Of a DNA stretch of 64,000 nucleotides, positions 12,701-24,700 are shown piece by piece. The notes beneath the pieces are model-generated. The model searched no databases and had not been told where the DNA came from. It was given only the letters and a program-made list of their open reading frames with translations. Numbering within the stretch: the first letter of the stretch is position 1; every line of letters starts with the position of its first letter. The position numbers and the translations under genes are program-made. The stretch is from Eulemur rufifrons (lineage: Eukaryota; Chordata; Mammalia; Primates; Lemuridae). Location of the stretch: positions 9,356,501 to 9,420,500 of the forward strand of contig NC_091002.1 in the NCBI RefSeq assembly GCF_041146395.1. The letters run 5' to 3'.

Positions 12701-15700
12701 TGGTGCCCTCCAAGGCGAGGCGACAGCATGGACGCAGGCAGGAACTGCGTGCCACTGCGTCTGGGAGGATCTGATCTTCCCTCCCTGGTTTTGAGCAGGT
12801 ACCAGCATCTGAGTTCGTTTTCTGTTGCTCCCATCACAAATGACCATGAACTCAGAGGCTCAGAGCACCCATCTTTAGCTCACAGTTCTGTAGTCCAGAT
12901 GGGCTCAGCAGGGGTCTCTGCCTGGAGTCTCACACTGCCAAAACTGAGGTGTCAAGAGGGCTGGGCCCCATCTGGAGCTCTAGGGGAGCTGGTGGTTGGC
13001 AGAACTCAGGCCCACGAGACTGCAGGACCAAGGTCCTCCTTCCCTTGCTGTCAGCCAGCGCAGCTCCCAGCATCTAGAGCCACCACTCCCGGCTTGTGGT
13101 CCCCTCTGTCTTCAAAGCCAGTCACAGCGGGACAAGTCCTTCCCACACTTTGCATCTCTCTGACCTCCCCTTCTGCCTCCTGTCCTCTGCCTGCAGTCGG
13201 AGAAAGTTCTGTGCTTTCAAGGGCTGTGTGATTCGATGGGGCCCACCTGGATGTCCAGGGTCCGCTCACCATTTTAAGGTCCATCTCCTTATATCTGCAG
13301 AGTCCTTTCACCACGCAAGGCGACAGGCCAGGGTTCCAGGGGATTCGGGCATGGCCATTTGAGGGGGTCATTATCTGCCCTGAGAACATCTCTCAAAGCC
13401 ACTCTTCTGACCTCCACCCTCCCCACCATGCCTCCCTCTCTCCACTCCTCACTCAGCCTAAAGCAAGAGGGAAGACAAAAGGAGAGTGGACGGTAAGAGC
13501 CCAGCAGCCAGGCCAGGGCTGGAACCCTACAACAGCACATACTTACTGAGGTGGCTGCCAGCTCACGGTGACAACCTGGCAGTCATGCCCACACTGAAGG
13601 CAGCTGCACATTCTTTCACCTGCTCTCATGAAGCAGTGGGATCCAGGTCCCCTCCTCCTGAATGTGGAATGGCCAGGGACTGGTGTGACCAATGTAACTC
13701 AGCAAAAGTGATGCTCTGGGTATTCTGGGCCTGGGCTTTAGGACAACTGGCAGTTTCTACTTCTTCCTCTTGGAACCATGAGCCACCACGTAACAGCCTG
13801 CCTCAAGGAGGTTGCCTTGCTGTGAGGAAGCCCAAGTTAGCTACATGGAGAAGCCACGTGAAGAGAGAGAGATGCTTGGCCAGCCCTCAACCATTCAAGT
13901 CAACCCAGCTAACATCCCAGATGTCACGGAGCAGCGAACAGCCATGCCCCTGTGTCCATCTGATTCCTGCCCCACAGAATCATGAAATATAATGATATAA
14001 TTTACTGTTTTCAGCTGTTGTTTTATGCACTAAGTTTTGGAGTAGTTTTGTTACACAGCAACAGATACCCAAAACAGCCCCTCATTGACCCAAGAGGACA
14101 CGGACACCATCTCAATAGAGTCTTGCCCCCAGGAACCTGGCACCTGAAGAGTTGCACTTGGAGGCTGAAGGGTGTCAGGGCAAAGTCCTCTTCATGACAA
14201 AGTCCTGGAGACACATACAGGTGTGTCCCTGCTGAGGTCCTCAGATCTGGCCCAGTCCCTCCCAGGGCCTGGCTGTTTAGGAGTCCTGAGGTTCTGGGAG
14301 CTGCCACAGCAACCAGCTACTAAACCCCACACGCCTGAGTCACCGAGAGTCAACTGCTGTTGCTTGTTTCAAAGAATCTTAACGCGAACGCCTGGTAACC
14401 ATGGCCACGCTGGCAAGAGAGAAGAGGGGCAGCCTAGAGTAATGCTAAAAGCATGAACACAGAATGCCTGCGTTCAAATCCTGGCTCTCTCACCTACTAG
14501 CTCTGTGACCTTGGGTTAGTCTCTTAACCTCTCTGTATCTCAGTTTCCTCATCTTTAACAAGGGAATAGTAACTTCCCAACAAAGAAAAGGTCAGAACTA
14601 GATGGCTTCACCGGTGAATTCTACCAAACATTTGAAGAAGAATTAACATCAATCCTTCTGGGCCAGGCGCGGTGGCTCACACCTGTAATCTTAGCACTTT
14701 GGGAGGCCGAGGCGGGTGGATCCTTTGAGCTCAGGAGTTTGAAACCAGCCTGAGCAAGAGCAAGACCCCATCTGTACTAAAGAAATTAGCTGGACAACTA
14801 AAAATATATAGAAAAAATTAGCTGGGCATGGTGGCATATGCCTGTAGTCCCAGCCACTCGGAAGGCTGAGGCAGAAGGTTCGCTAGAGCCCAGGAGTTTG
14901 AGGTTGCTGTGAGCTAGCTAGGCTGACGCCACGCCACGGCATTCTAGCCAGGGTGAGAGAGCAGGACTCTGCCTCAAAAAACAAAACAAACAACAACAAC
15001 AAAAACCATCAATCCTTCTGAAATGCTTCTAGGCCGGGCGCGGTGGCTCACGCCTGTAATCCTAGCACTCTGGGAGGCCGAGGCGGGTGGATTGCTCAAG
15101 GTCAGGAGTTCGAGACCAGCCTGAGCGAGACCCCGTCTCTACTAAAAATAGAAAGACATTATATGGACAACTAAAAATCTATATAGAAAAAATTAGCTGG
15201 GCATAGTGGCGCATGCCTGTAGTCCCAGCTACTCGGGAGGCTGAGGCAGTAGGATCGCTTAAGCCGAGAAGTCTGAGGTTGCTGTGAGCTAAGCTGACGC
15301 CACGGCACTCACTCTAGCCTGGGCAACAAAGTGAGACTCTGTCTCAACAAAAAAAAAAAAAAAAAAAGAAATGCTTCCAAAAAAATTAAAGGAGAAGATA
15401 CTACCAAATTCATTTTAGGAGGCCAGCAATTACCCTGATACTAAAGTCAAACAAAGATACTACAAGAAAAGAAAACTACAAACCAAAATCTCTTATACAC
15501 AATGATGAAAAAATCCTCAACAAAATGCTAGCAAATTGTATCCAGCAGCATGTTAATAGGATTATACACTACGACAAAGCAGATTTACCGTAGGAAGAAA
15601 GGGTGGTTCAACATGCAAAAATCCTTCACCATAATACACAACATTAATAGAATGAAGGGGAAAAAGTACATCTCAACTGATGCAGAAAAAGTATTTAACA

Positions 15701-18700
15701 AAATCCAACACCCTTTCATGATAAAAACACTTAACAAACTAGGAATAGAAGGGAACTTAACCTGATCAAGGGCATCTATGAAAGTTCACAGCTAAAGTCA
15801 TACTCAATTTTGAAAAACTGATGCTTTCTCCCTAAGATCAGGAATGAGACAAGGATGCCCACTTTTACCACTGCAATTCAACATTGTTACAGAAGTTCTA
15901 GCCAGAGCCGTTAGGTGAAAAAAAGAAATTGAAAGCATTCAAATTGGAAAGGAAGAAGCAAAACTATCTTTACTCAAAGATGACATGATCTAATGCATAT
16001 AAAATCTTAAACCACAAAAAAAAAACTATTCAAACTAATAAATCATCCATCAAATTTGTAAGACCACCATGCAAAAATTAGTTGTATTTCTCTATACTAG
16101 CAATGAACAATCTGCAAAGGAAATGAAGAAAACAATTCCATTTATAAAAGCTTCAAAAAGAATGAAATATTTAGGAATAAATTTAAGGACACGTGAGACT
16201 TGTACACTGAACACTATAAAACACCACTGAAAGATCTAAATAAATGGAAAGACATTCCTTGTTCATGGATTAATATTAATATGGTAATACCATCCAAATT
16301 TTCTAAAGATTCAATGCAATCAAAATCCCAGCTGCCTTTTTTATTTTTTGAAGAATAGAAAAGCCCATCCTAAAATTCATATGAAAATGCAAGGGACCCA
16401 GAATAGCCAAAACAATCTTGAAAAAAGAGAACAAAACAGGAAGACTCACACTTCCCCATTTCAAAATGTACTATAAAAGCTAGTATCAAAACAGTTTGGC
16501 ACTGAGATAAGAGTAGACATATAGATAAACATATAGATAACTGGGACAGAATAGAGAGCACAGAAATAAGCCCTTACATGTGTGGTCAAATTATTTTCAA
16601 TAAAGATGCCAAGATATTCAATGGGAGACTATTCATAGTTGTCTCTTCAACAAATGGTGCTGAGACCACTGGATATCCATAGGACAAAGAATGAAACTGG
16701 ACCCTTACCTCACACACTACACAAAAATTAACTCAAAATGTACAATATCAAAGACTAAAGCTAAAATTATAAAATCTTTAGAAGAAAACATAGGAGCAAA
16801 TCTTCACAACATTGGATTTGGCAGTGCTTTCTCAAACAATACAGCAAAAGCACAAGAAATGAAAGAAAAAGTAAATAAACTGGACTTCATCAAAATTTAA
16901 AACTTTTGTGTACCAAAGGATACTACAGAGAAAGTGAAAAGACAATGCACAGAATTCGAGAAAATATTTGCAAATCATATATCTAATAAAGGTCTAATAT
17001 TCAGAATATATAAGGAACTCTTACAACTCACCAATGAAAAGGCAAACAAGGAATGAAGAAAGGAACAAAAAGCTTAAGTAGACATCTTTCCAAAGAAAAC
17101 ATACAAATGGCCAACAAGCCCATAATAATAGTCTTCAGGGAAATGCAAATCAAAACCACAATGATACCACTTCATTCTCAATATGATGGCTGTAATTTTT
17201 TTTTAAATGAAAAATAACAAGTGTTGATGAGAATGAAGAAAAACTGGAACCCTCATACTTTGCTAGTGGGGATGTAAAATGGTGCAACTCCTTTGAAAAC
17301 AGTTTTACAGTTCCTCAGTAAGTTAAATATGCAATTGCCATATAAGCCAGCAATTTTACCCCTAGGTATATATCAAAAAAATTGAAAGTAAGGTCCCTGT
17401 AATAGCACCTCTACTTACAGTAGCCAAAAGGTGGAAATAACCCAAATGGCCATCAACTGATGAATGGGTAAACAAAATGTGCTACATCCATACAGTGGAA
17501 TATTATTCAGCTATAAAAAATGAAGTATTGATATATGCCACAACACAGATGAATGGGGAATGCCTGCTTAATGGGTATAAGGCATCCATCAGGAGTGATG
17601 AAAAAGTTCTGGAACTAGATAGTGATGATGGTTGCACAACATTGTGAACATACTTAATGCCACTGAATTATACACTTTAAAATGGTTACAGTGGTAACTT
17701 TAAAAGGGGGAGAGGAATAATAAGAGTATTATCTCATATAATACTTATGAGGACTAAGGCAAATTAAAGGAGATATAACCTTTGCAAAGTACCTAGAACA
17801 GTGCCTAGCACACGGTAGATGTTACAGGGGTTTAAACAGAGGAAGAGAGAGAAGGGGTGGCAGCCTCAACCCTTCAAAGTGGAGGGAGAAACCCTGAAAG
17901 GGAGTGGAAGGGCTTTCTAGCCTTTTTTCCAGAGGGTACTCAGCAGGGGTCTGAGAACTCAGCCCATTAGCTGTTTACCACCCACAAGCAGTCTTCTATG
18001 AGACACAATAACTCTCAACAGCCTCCAGAACCTGGCACCTTACTTGAGAAGCCAGTTTAGGGGACTCTCTCTAGGAGAGAGCAGGAAGCAGGAATCAAAC
18101 TGCACAGATATGGGACCACCCACCAATCAGACACTTGGTCCTCTGACAACAGCAAAAGCAAGAAAACACTACCATTTTACACACTGTCCAGGAGACACTG
18201 ACCCACCTGCAGACAGAAATCCCTAAAGATGTACCACATGCTCCCCTCACCTGACTCCAGGCCTCCGAAGATGGTCAATCTCTTAATTCCTCACAACAGA
18301 AGGATTCCAGCTGCTGACCTGTGGGACCTTCCATTCACCTCCAGCCTCATAACACCCTGCACACTCCTTCCCTCCTGCACTGCACCATGCCAGCCTCCTC
18401 CCCACCACTTGGCCTGGACCTCTGCTGTTCTCTCCACCTGGAACTCTCCCCTCTCTTCTTCACCTGGCTAAGTCCAATGCACTCAGATCTCAGCCCACAA
18501 AACAAATGTTCATTCAGCCACATGCCTGTCCCTAGTAGCATCTGTCATTTGTCCGTGTGACTTTTAATTAATGTCTATCTCCACTCTGATGGTCTTCACC
18601 CTAATGGCCAGACCCCCAGCAACAAGGACCAGGGGACTCCCGGGTTCCTCCCTCCCCCACCCCCTACTCACCATCATTGATTCTGCCAGCCAAGGACTCT

Positions 18701-21700
18701 GCACTGAAGCCAGCGAAGATGACTGTGTGGACAGCTCCGATCCTAGCACAGGCCAGCATTGATGCCACAGCCAGTGGGGACACAGGCATGTAAATGGCCA
18801 CACGGTCCCCTCGGCGGATTCCATGCCTCTTCAGCGTGTTGGCCAGGCGGCATGTGGTCTCCAGCAGCTCCCTGCAGTACAGGGAAGAGAAGGCCATCAG
18901 AGATGGTGGAGGGCTAAAGCGCAGAACAGTTTGGGGCGGAACAATTCTGCAATCTGCATGTGCTGTGCACCTAGCCCAGAGCAGGGAGGATAACAGACAT
19001 TTGCATACTTGTTGTGTGGAAAGTCCTTTTGCAGAAAGAAATGTTTTTAACAGTTGTTGGTATTGGTATTGACAGAGATTCGCTGCCACACTGCTGAGGT
19101 TATATGGCTGTACTGTGTCCATTTAGAGCAGGGTTTCTCAGAGACCACCAGTGTCCGAGGCACAGATCATCATATTCCCGCAACTTCTGAAAACGTTCAC
19201 CTCCGGAAAACAGATCTGAAAAGTAACACATTTAGCGGGGAAAGGGCAGGCCCAGTTTTCTGAACGAACAGAGGCAAGGGCCCCACGCCCAGGTAGAACA
19301 GATCCCAACTCTGCGAAGCCACAGTGAGTCCGGAGGAAAGGTGACAGCCAGGACAGCCACCTCCCTTTAGCCCCGAGGCAGCACTGGTGGTTAGAGCAAA
19401 CACCCCAACTTTCTCCCCAGGCTGAATGGACTCAGGCAACAGAAGACACCGCGCCCGCAGCCACTGCCAGCCGCCCACGCCCAAATCCACAACCACGTGG
19501 TGTGGGTGTGGCCACCCCACTCACCACGGGCCTATCGCGAGGGTTAGTCCCCCAATCAGAGTGCAGCTTCTCTCTGGGCAAACTGATGGGCTTGGCGTTG
19601 ACACATGATCCAACCCAGCCCAATCATAGCTAATGATACTCAACTCTGAGAAAGCCAGGAGAACGCGAGAGCTGCCCAGTTGTCCCTGTGGGGCCGGAAG
19701 TGGAGACAGTGCAAGCAAGGCCAACGTTGTTTGGCGGAATCTGTACTTAACAATTGCATTATCCAGTCATTTTCCCACGTTTGCTGTACGTGGTTTGATC
19801 TTAATTATTTGCAATAAAAAGAACTAATACAGAACATAACAAGAGGGGAGACCAGGGCTCCTTCCCTCTGGGCTGGGGCGGGCCGCCAGCCGGGCTCCCA
19901 TGCCCTCTGCATTGCTCCAGGAGGCCCCAGCAGGGCAGCCCTGCCCCACAGGCGGCTCCTCAAGGCCCCTTACAAGCGTGTTTGCATAGTTCCCCTGTGT
20001 TCAAAGGGTAGTCAAGGAAAGAGCTCCCAAGAACAGCAAAGCTCAGCTAGCAACCGCCCAAGAAACCACAGTGGAATGAAAATGAATGGTCCCCATCTCA
20101 GGCAGGGACCTCAAGGAGGCCTTTGTTTCTTCCCAAAGCCATTCTGCAAAAGAGACGAGTTGAGAACCAAATCACAAGTTCAGCCTGCAGTTCGCCCCAC
20201 CGCCAGAGACTCCTGCCCAGGCTGGCTCCAACGTGCCTCTTCTGCTGGATTACATCTTTTCTCCTTAAAGCTTTCAGAAGGAGGGGACAAAGGCACCACC
20301 CTCATGTGTCGCTAAATTTATGATGAAAGAAAGAACGCCCTCTGACAGCCCCTAACACCAAACTCCATAGAATCCAGGGCTATAACTTTAAAAAATATTA
20401 ATGAGAAGCAGGACACACCGGAGCCTTTGCCGAAGATTCAGTAGGTATTCTCTTTCCTATTAGATGGAAACTCCCAGGAATCTTTGTTTGAGATCATTTT
20501 CTAAAATGATGAAAACTAGCTAACTCCCATGAATTCCTAAGATGTTAAAAATCCCATTCTAGCCCATGGGGGTGAGTGGGGTGTTGGCATTGGACAAAGG
20601 AAGTGAGAGGGAAACTGTCCTCCAGCACAGCTCTGACTGGGGAAAATGAGGCACGTGTGAAGATGTGCAGGACTTTGAGCACCTCCGCCTGCTGGTATGG
20701 TCACTGAGGGCAGCAGAGAAGGGCAGCAGGGAGAGCTTCCTGGACAGGTTGGCTGTGGGTGGAGGATTGAGGCAAAAGGGAATGAGTGGGTTTTCTCTAC
20801 GGGAGGAGAAGTCGCCCAGCCATTGGAGCTGGACAGCTGAACTACAGCCTTGAGGGAGGGTCTAGAGACCAGGCCGAGGCTGACCACGTGTTTCCTGGAG
20901 GACCAAGGGTCCTCAACATGTGCCCAGGAGCTGGAGCAGGGTCTGGTGGGTCCCAGATTCTTGCTGCTAAGTCCAAAGGAGAGGCTTCTGATAAAGAATT
21001 TCATCCAGGAAAATCTCAGAGCTTGATCCACTTCCTATTTACTCTGTCAAGGTCATAAACCTTGAGGTGGAAGGGATCCTCCTAGGGCTCTGGAATCGGC
21101 TGGGCTGCCACATTCCAGCCCGAAGCAGTCCTGCCACTGCTTAAACGTCACACTGCCAGAGGTCACCCCATGGGGCTGCCTCTTTGTTTGTCATTTTATA
21201 GGGAAAGAGTCTACCTAAAATTGAACCAAGATTTGCAGATCTTCAAATTCCACCCCTTAGTCCTAGCTCAGCCCTTTAAAGCTGCCCAGAATAAATCCAG
21301 TTTGTCATTCAATGACAGGTCTTCAAATTCCCAAATCCACCCACCCCATCCTCTTTGAAGCCTTTCCCAGATTACTAAATGGACCCCCACATTCCCATGG
21401 TATCTGCCCAGAGCAGAATATGGGTACCCAGACCCTTGACCTCAACTCTATATTTAATCATGTAAATTAAGAGCATATTAATTTTTAAATACCTGACACA
21501 GGTGGCTCAAATTCAACATGAGGTCACTAATACGCCCCTCGCCATCCCCCAATATAAGTAAGAGATTCTCTTTTACTAGGGCCTTACAGTCATGGAAGTG
21601 TTTTTTTAAAAACAGACATTCTATTTATCCATATCTCAATTTCTACCTACCTTTCCAGCTAACCCACTATTTTTTAAACTCAGATTTTTCATTTTAAGCT

Positions 21701-24700
21701 CTCATTTTTCATTTACAATCTTCTTAAGACTTGTATAGTTGGAAAATATGGTCAAGAAACCTAAGTCTTCAAATAATTGAAAAATGTTGTGCAAGTGATT
21801 CTGTCACTCCAAATACTCAGGAACGGTTCAAACGCATGTTCTTGGATATTCATGACTTCTCAAAGACTTCCACAAACCAAAAGGCTACTATTTCTGCATC
21901 CATAAGAAAATGCAGCCACTCATCGAGAGCTTTGAGCTGTATCTGCAGAAAACACTAGCTTCCTCATTGCCTGCAGAATCTTACTTAGTAGCCCAGAGGA
22001 CTTTCCAAAGCATGGGAACCTGCAGCTTTCTGAGTCATTAAAATGATTCAGAGTTTTATGTCCAAAGAGAAATATAACACTTCTTGTTCAGATGCTAAGC
22101 GGGGTATTTAAGTTTGTCTGCAATGTTGACTCTTCAAGGCCAAGCTTTCAGTGTGGACGTATGCAAATGAAGCACACAAAAACACAAATTTGGCCTTGTA
22201 TTCCTGGTGCTCAATACCAGTAAAATGTTGTTAACTGGCCTTGAGGGAAGGAAGAAGACCTTCTATAGCCAACTCTTAACATCAGCAGAGAATAACTTTT
22301 ATCTGATGCTAAAGATACAATTTAACTGCAAGCATTTGTAACCAACATGATGCCTAAACTCCGATGATATAAATGGACCCCCTACCCTCTAGCCTCAGAA
22401 TGTAAGAGTAGTCCAAAACAGTAAACAGCTGGAAACAGAGTTCAGAGAAAAGAGAAGAAGAAATCATATACTACTATTTATTTATTCATCTACCAATCAA
22501 AGCTGCTTTTTCATGGTTAATATTTGAAAATACCTTTCCCTTCTAGACATTTCCCAATAAGGAAGGAAGTAACATGGTCATCTGTGTGTGTTGTGTTTAA
22601 GAAATAAATTGAGAATGCATGATTTCCTTGCGTCCTGCAATTACTCTGGCTCTCAGTGTTCATGAAATACCCACGGGCTAACAGACTTACCTTTCTTGAT
22701 GTCCATCTGCACTACTAGAGTGCAAGGTCTACTTAGGCAGAGATTTGCGTTTTGTTTATTGCCTTCCCAGCATCTAAACTAAGCCTACCTCATAAAAGGT
22801 ACTCACTAAGTATTTGTTGAGCTAATTGGCACAGCAGGTAAGTGTGGAATGAGAAGCCAGCAGGCACAGGGCAGCTAGAGCCCATGCTCTCAACTAAGCG
22901 AGGCCCACTCTGCAGACATCTTGCCTCCTTCTGCCCCCGAGAGGGGCCAAAGCTGCTGTCACCTCAGCGTCACAGTGGCATGAAAATGTTCTGCACTTTT
23001 GAGAAGCAAATGGGTAGGACCACCTTGTCTGATAAACCAGCTCACAGATACTTTTCATTTTCTTCTGCCAATAAAGGAAGTAAACGTAGGTCATCATGTC
23101 GATACGTGAAGGCCTGGGACAGACACAAAGCATTTCATGGCACAGTCGCCTCCCCCTCCAAGCTCATGTGTGACGAGGGTGTCAGCTCCACGGTCTAGAT
23201 GCAGAGCTTGAAAGGACACTCCTACGCTGTCTCTAGAGTTTTATATTTTCTTCAGTGTACTGTTTCTGGAAGGTAGAGGTGGTGACAGAAGAAAGGGTCA
23301 GCTTTAGGGAAGGGACACATGGCGAGACAGACCCCTGCTCACACAGGAAGAGTGTGGAGGGCCACATGACACAGACGGAACCAGGCCTGGGGAACAAACT
23401 CCTTCCGTCCTGGCAGGCTCCTCTGATCATGACATAACGTTACTATAGCCACTAAATCTGACTTAATAGTAATGAAATTTGCTCACTCTGCAACTTACTA
23501 CCACTGAGGGAAGCCCAGGAAATCAGCTGGATAGGCTCATAAACCAAGTATGAAATTCCTTTCGTGTCATTATTGGATTTTATGATCATGACCTTTAGCA
23601 AAGAGAAGCTGCGGTGAAAATGTAAAGCAGCAGCCCTAAACGCAAAACTCCCAAAGCTGCTGGTTGCCAAGGAAGACCCAGACACAGGGAGGTTCCCAGG
23701 GGACAGGAGCTGGGTTCCCAGTGGTGATGCCAGGCCAGCCAGTGAACTTTGGATCACTAGAGCTGTGTGTTTTCTAAATTTCTTACAGAAAATAAATATA
23801 TTTTCCCTGAGGTTTTGCTCCACTCCGTGGAAAGTACTGAACTTGAGTTTATCCCCCAGGAGAGTCTCACTGGAGGCCGAACAAGGACGGATCAGAGAGG
23901 CGGTTCCCACACAGCACCCCACACCCCGGGGCCCTGATTGTCTCGTCTGTGAAATGGCACAATAGACCCCACTGCCAAGGTGGTTGTGGGGACCAAATGC
24001 GAACTTCCAGAAACCGCTGAGGCAGCCTGTAAACAGCAGCCATAATGACTGCAGGAAATGACGGGATGAGAAATGGGAAAAAGAGGGTTAGTGAACACTG
24101 ATGTTTCCGTAAGAGAGGTGGGCACCTCAAGTGCCTCCTCAGGAGGGAGAATGCAAAATGCCAGTTTGCCTTGTGTAAGCCGCAGTATCTGTGTCGCCAG
24201 CTGAGGGTGAATGTACCTCACAGGTATGTGCGGATGCCTTGCACAAAGCCCTTCCCTGCACAGCCCACCTGCTCTGTGCTCTCCAGGCAGGTGCTGATGG
24301 AGGAAGTGGGTCTGAGAAGGACGCAGACTCACCCACCGTCGGGGTTGCTGCCTGCCTGGAGGCTCTGGGCACCTGGCCTGGGACCTGTGGCCCTAAGAGG
24401 CCGGAGGGAAGGCAGGCCCACCCCACGTGCTCTGCACAACCCACCCACCACCCACTGTGTCACCCCACCCTCTCCAGCCAGCTTGCCCCACACTGTGAGC
24501 ACAGGGAGCCTCCTCCCCAGGCCAGCCATGGCCACCCCATCCCCGCCCCCAGCCTCCTACCTCCTCACCATCAAGGGGGCTGATTCCCTCCCTGAGCCCC
24601 TCCTCCTGCCTCCCTTCTCCCCACCGCCCATCCATAGTTCCTTCCCATGCAATGACAACAGTGGCAGCTGTCGACCAAGGGTCCTGCACCCAGAACTGTT

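Larger units (their letters stand above)
14578..17712 (+). mobile_element. 5'-truncated L1 (ORF2 remnant and 3' UTR), split by two Alus
   Basis: Begins within ORF2 ([19 protein letters not shown] at 14600-14650), resumes after the two Alus with reverse-transcriptase-like sequence ([29 protein letters not shown] at 15595-15740) and ends in an L1M-type 3' UTR (gatgatggttgcacaacatt, 17622-17641). Many frameshifts and stops make it inactive. It inserted into a MIR whose halves flank it. Confidence 0.9.
10996..18671 (-). other. ACSS1 intron 3
   Basis: 7,676-bp intron. Its centre is repeat-rich: two MLT1-like LTRs (12808-13381, 13570-14078) and a nested MIR/L1/Alu/Alu block (14445-17835). The ends (10996-12800 and 17840-18670) show no recognised repeat or gene. 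Confidence 0.85.

Noticed and set aside
12545..13231. 228-codon plus-strand ORF in intron 3
   Set aside because: Largely overlaps an MLT1-like LTR and has no family resemblance.
15550..16900. Open frames with reverse-transcriptase-like residues as a possible functional gene
   Set aside because: They are fragments of a frameshifted L1 ORF2, interrupted by stops and two Alus, with no intact ORF1 or endonuclease domain.
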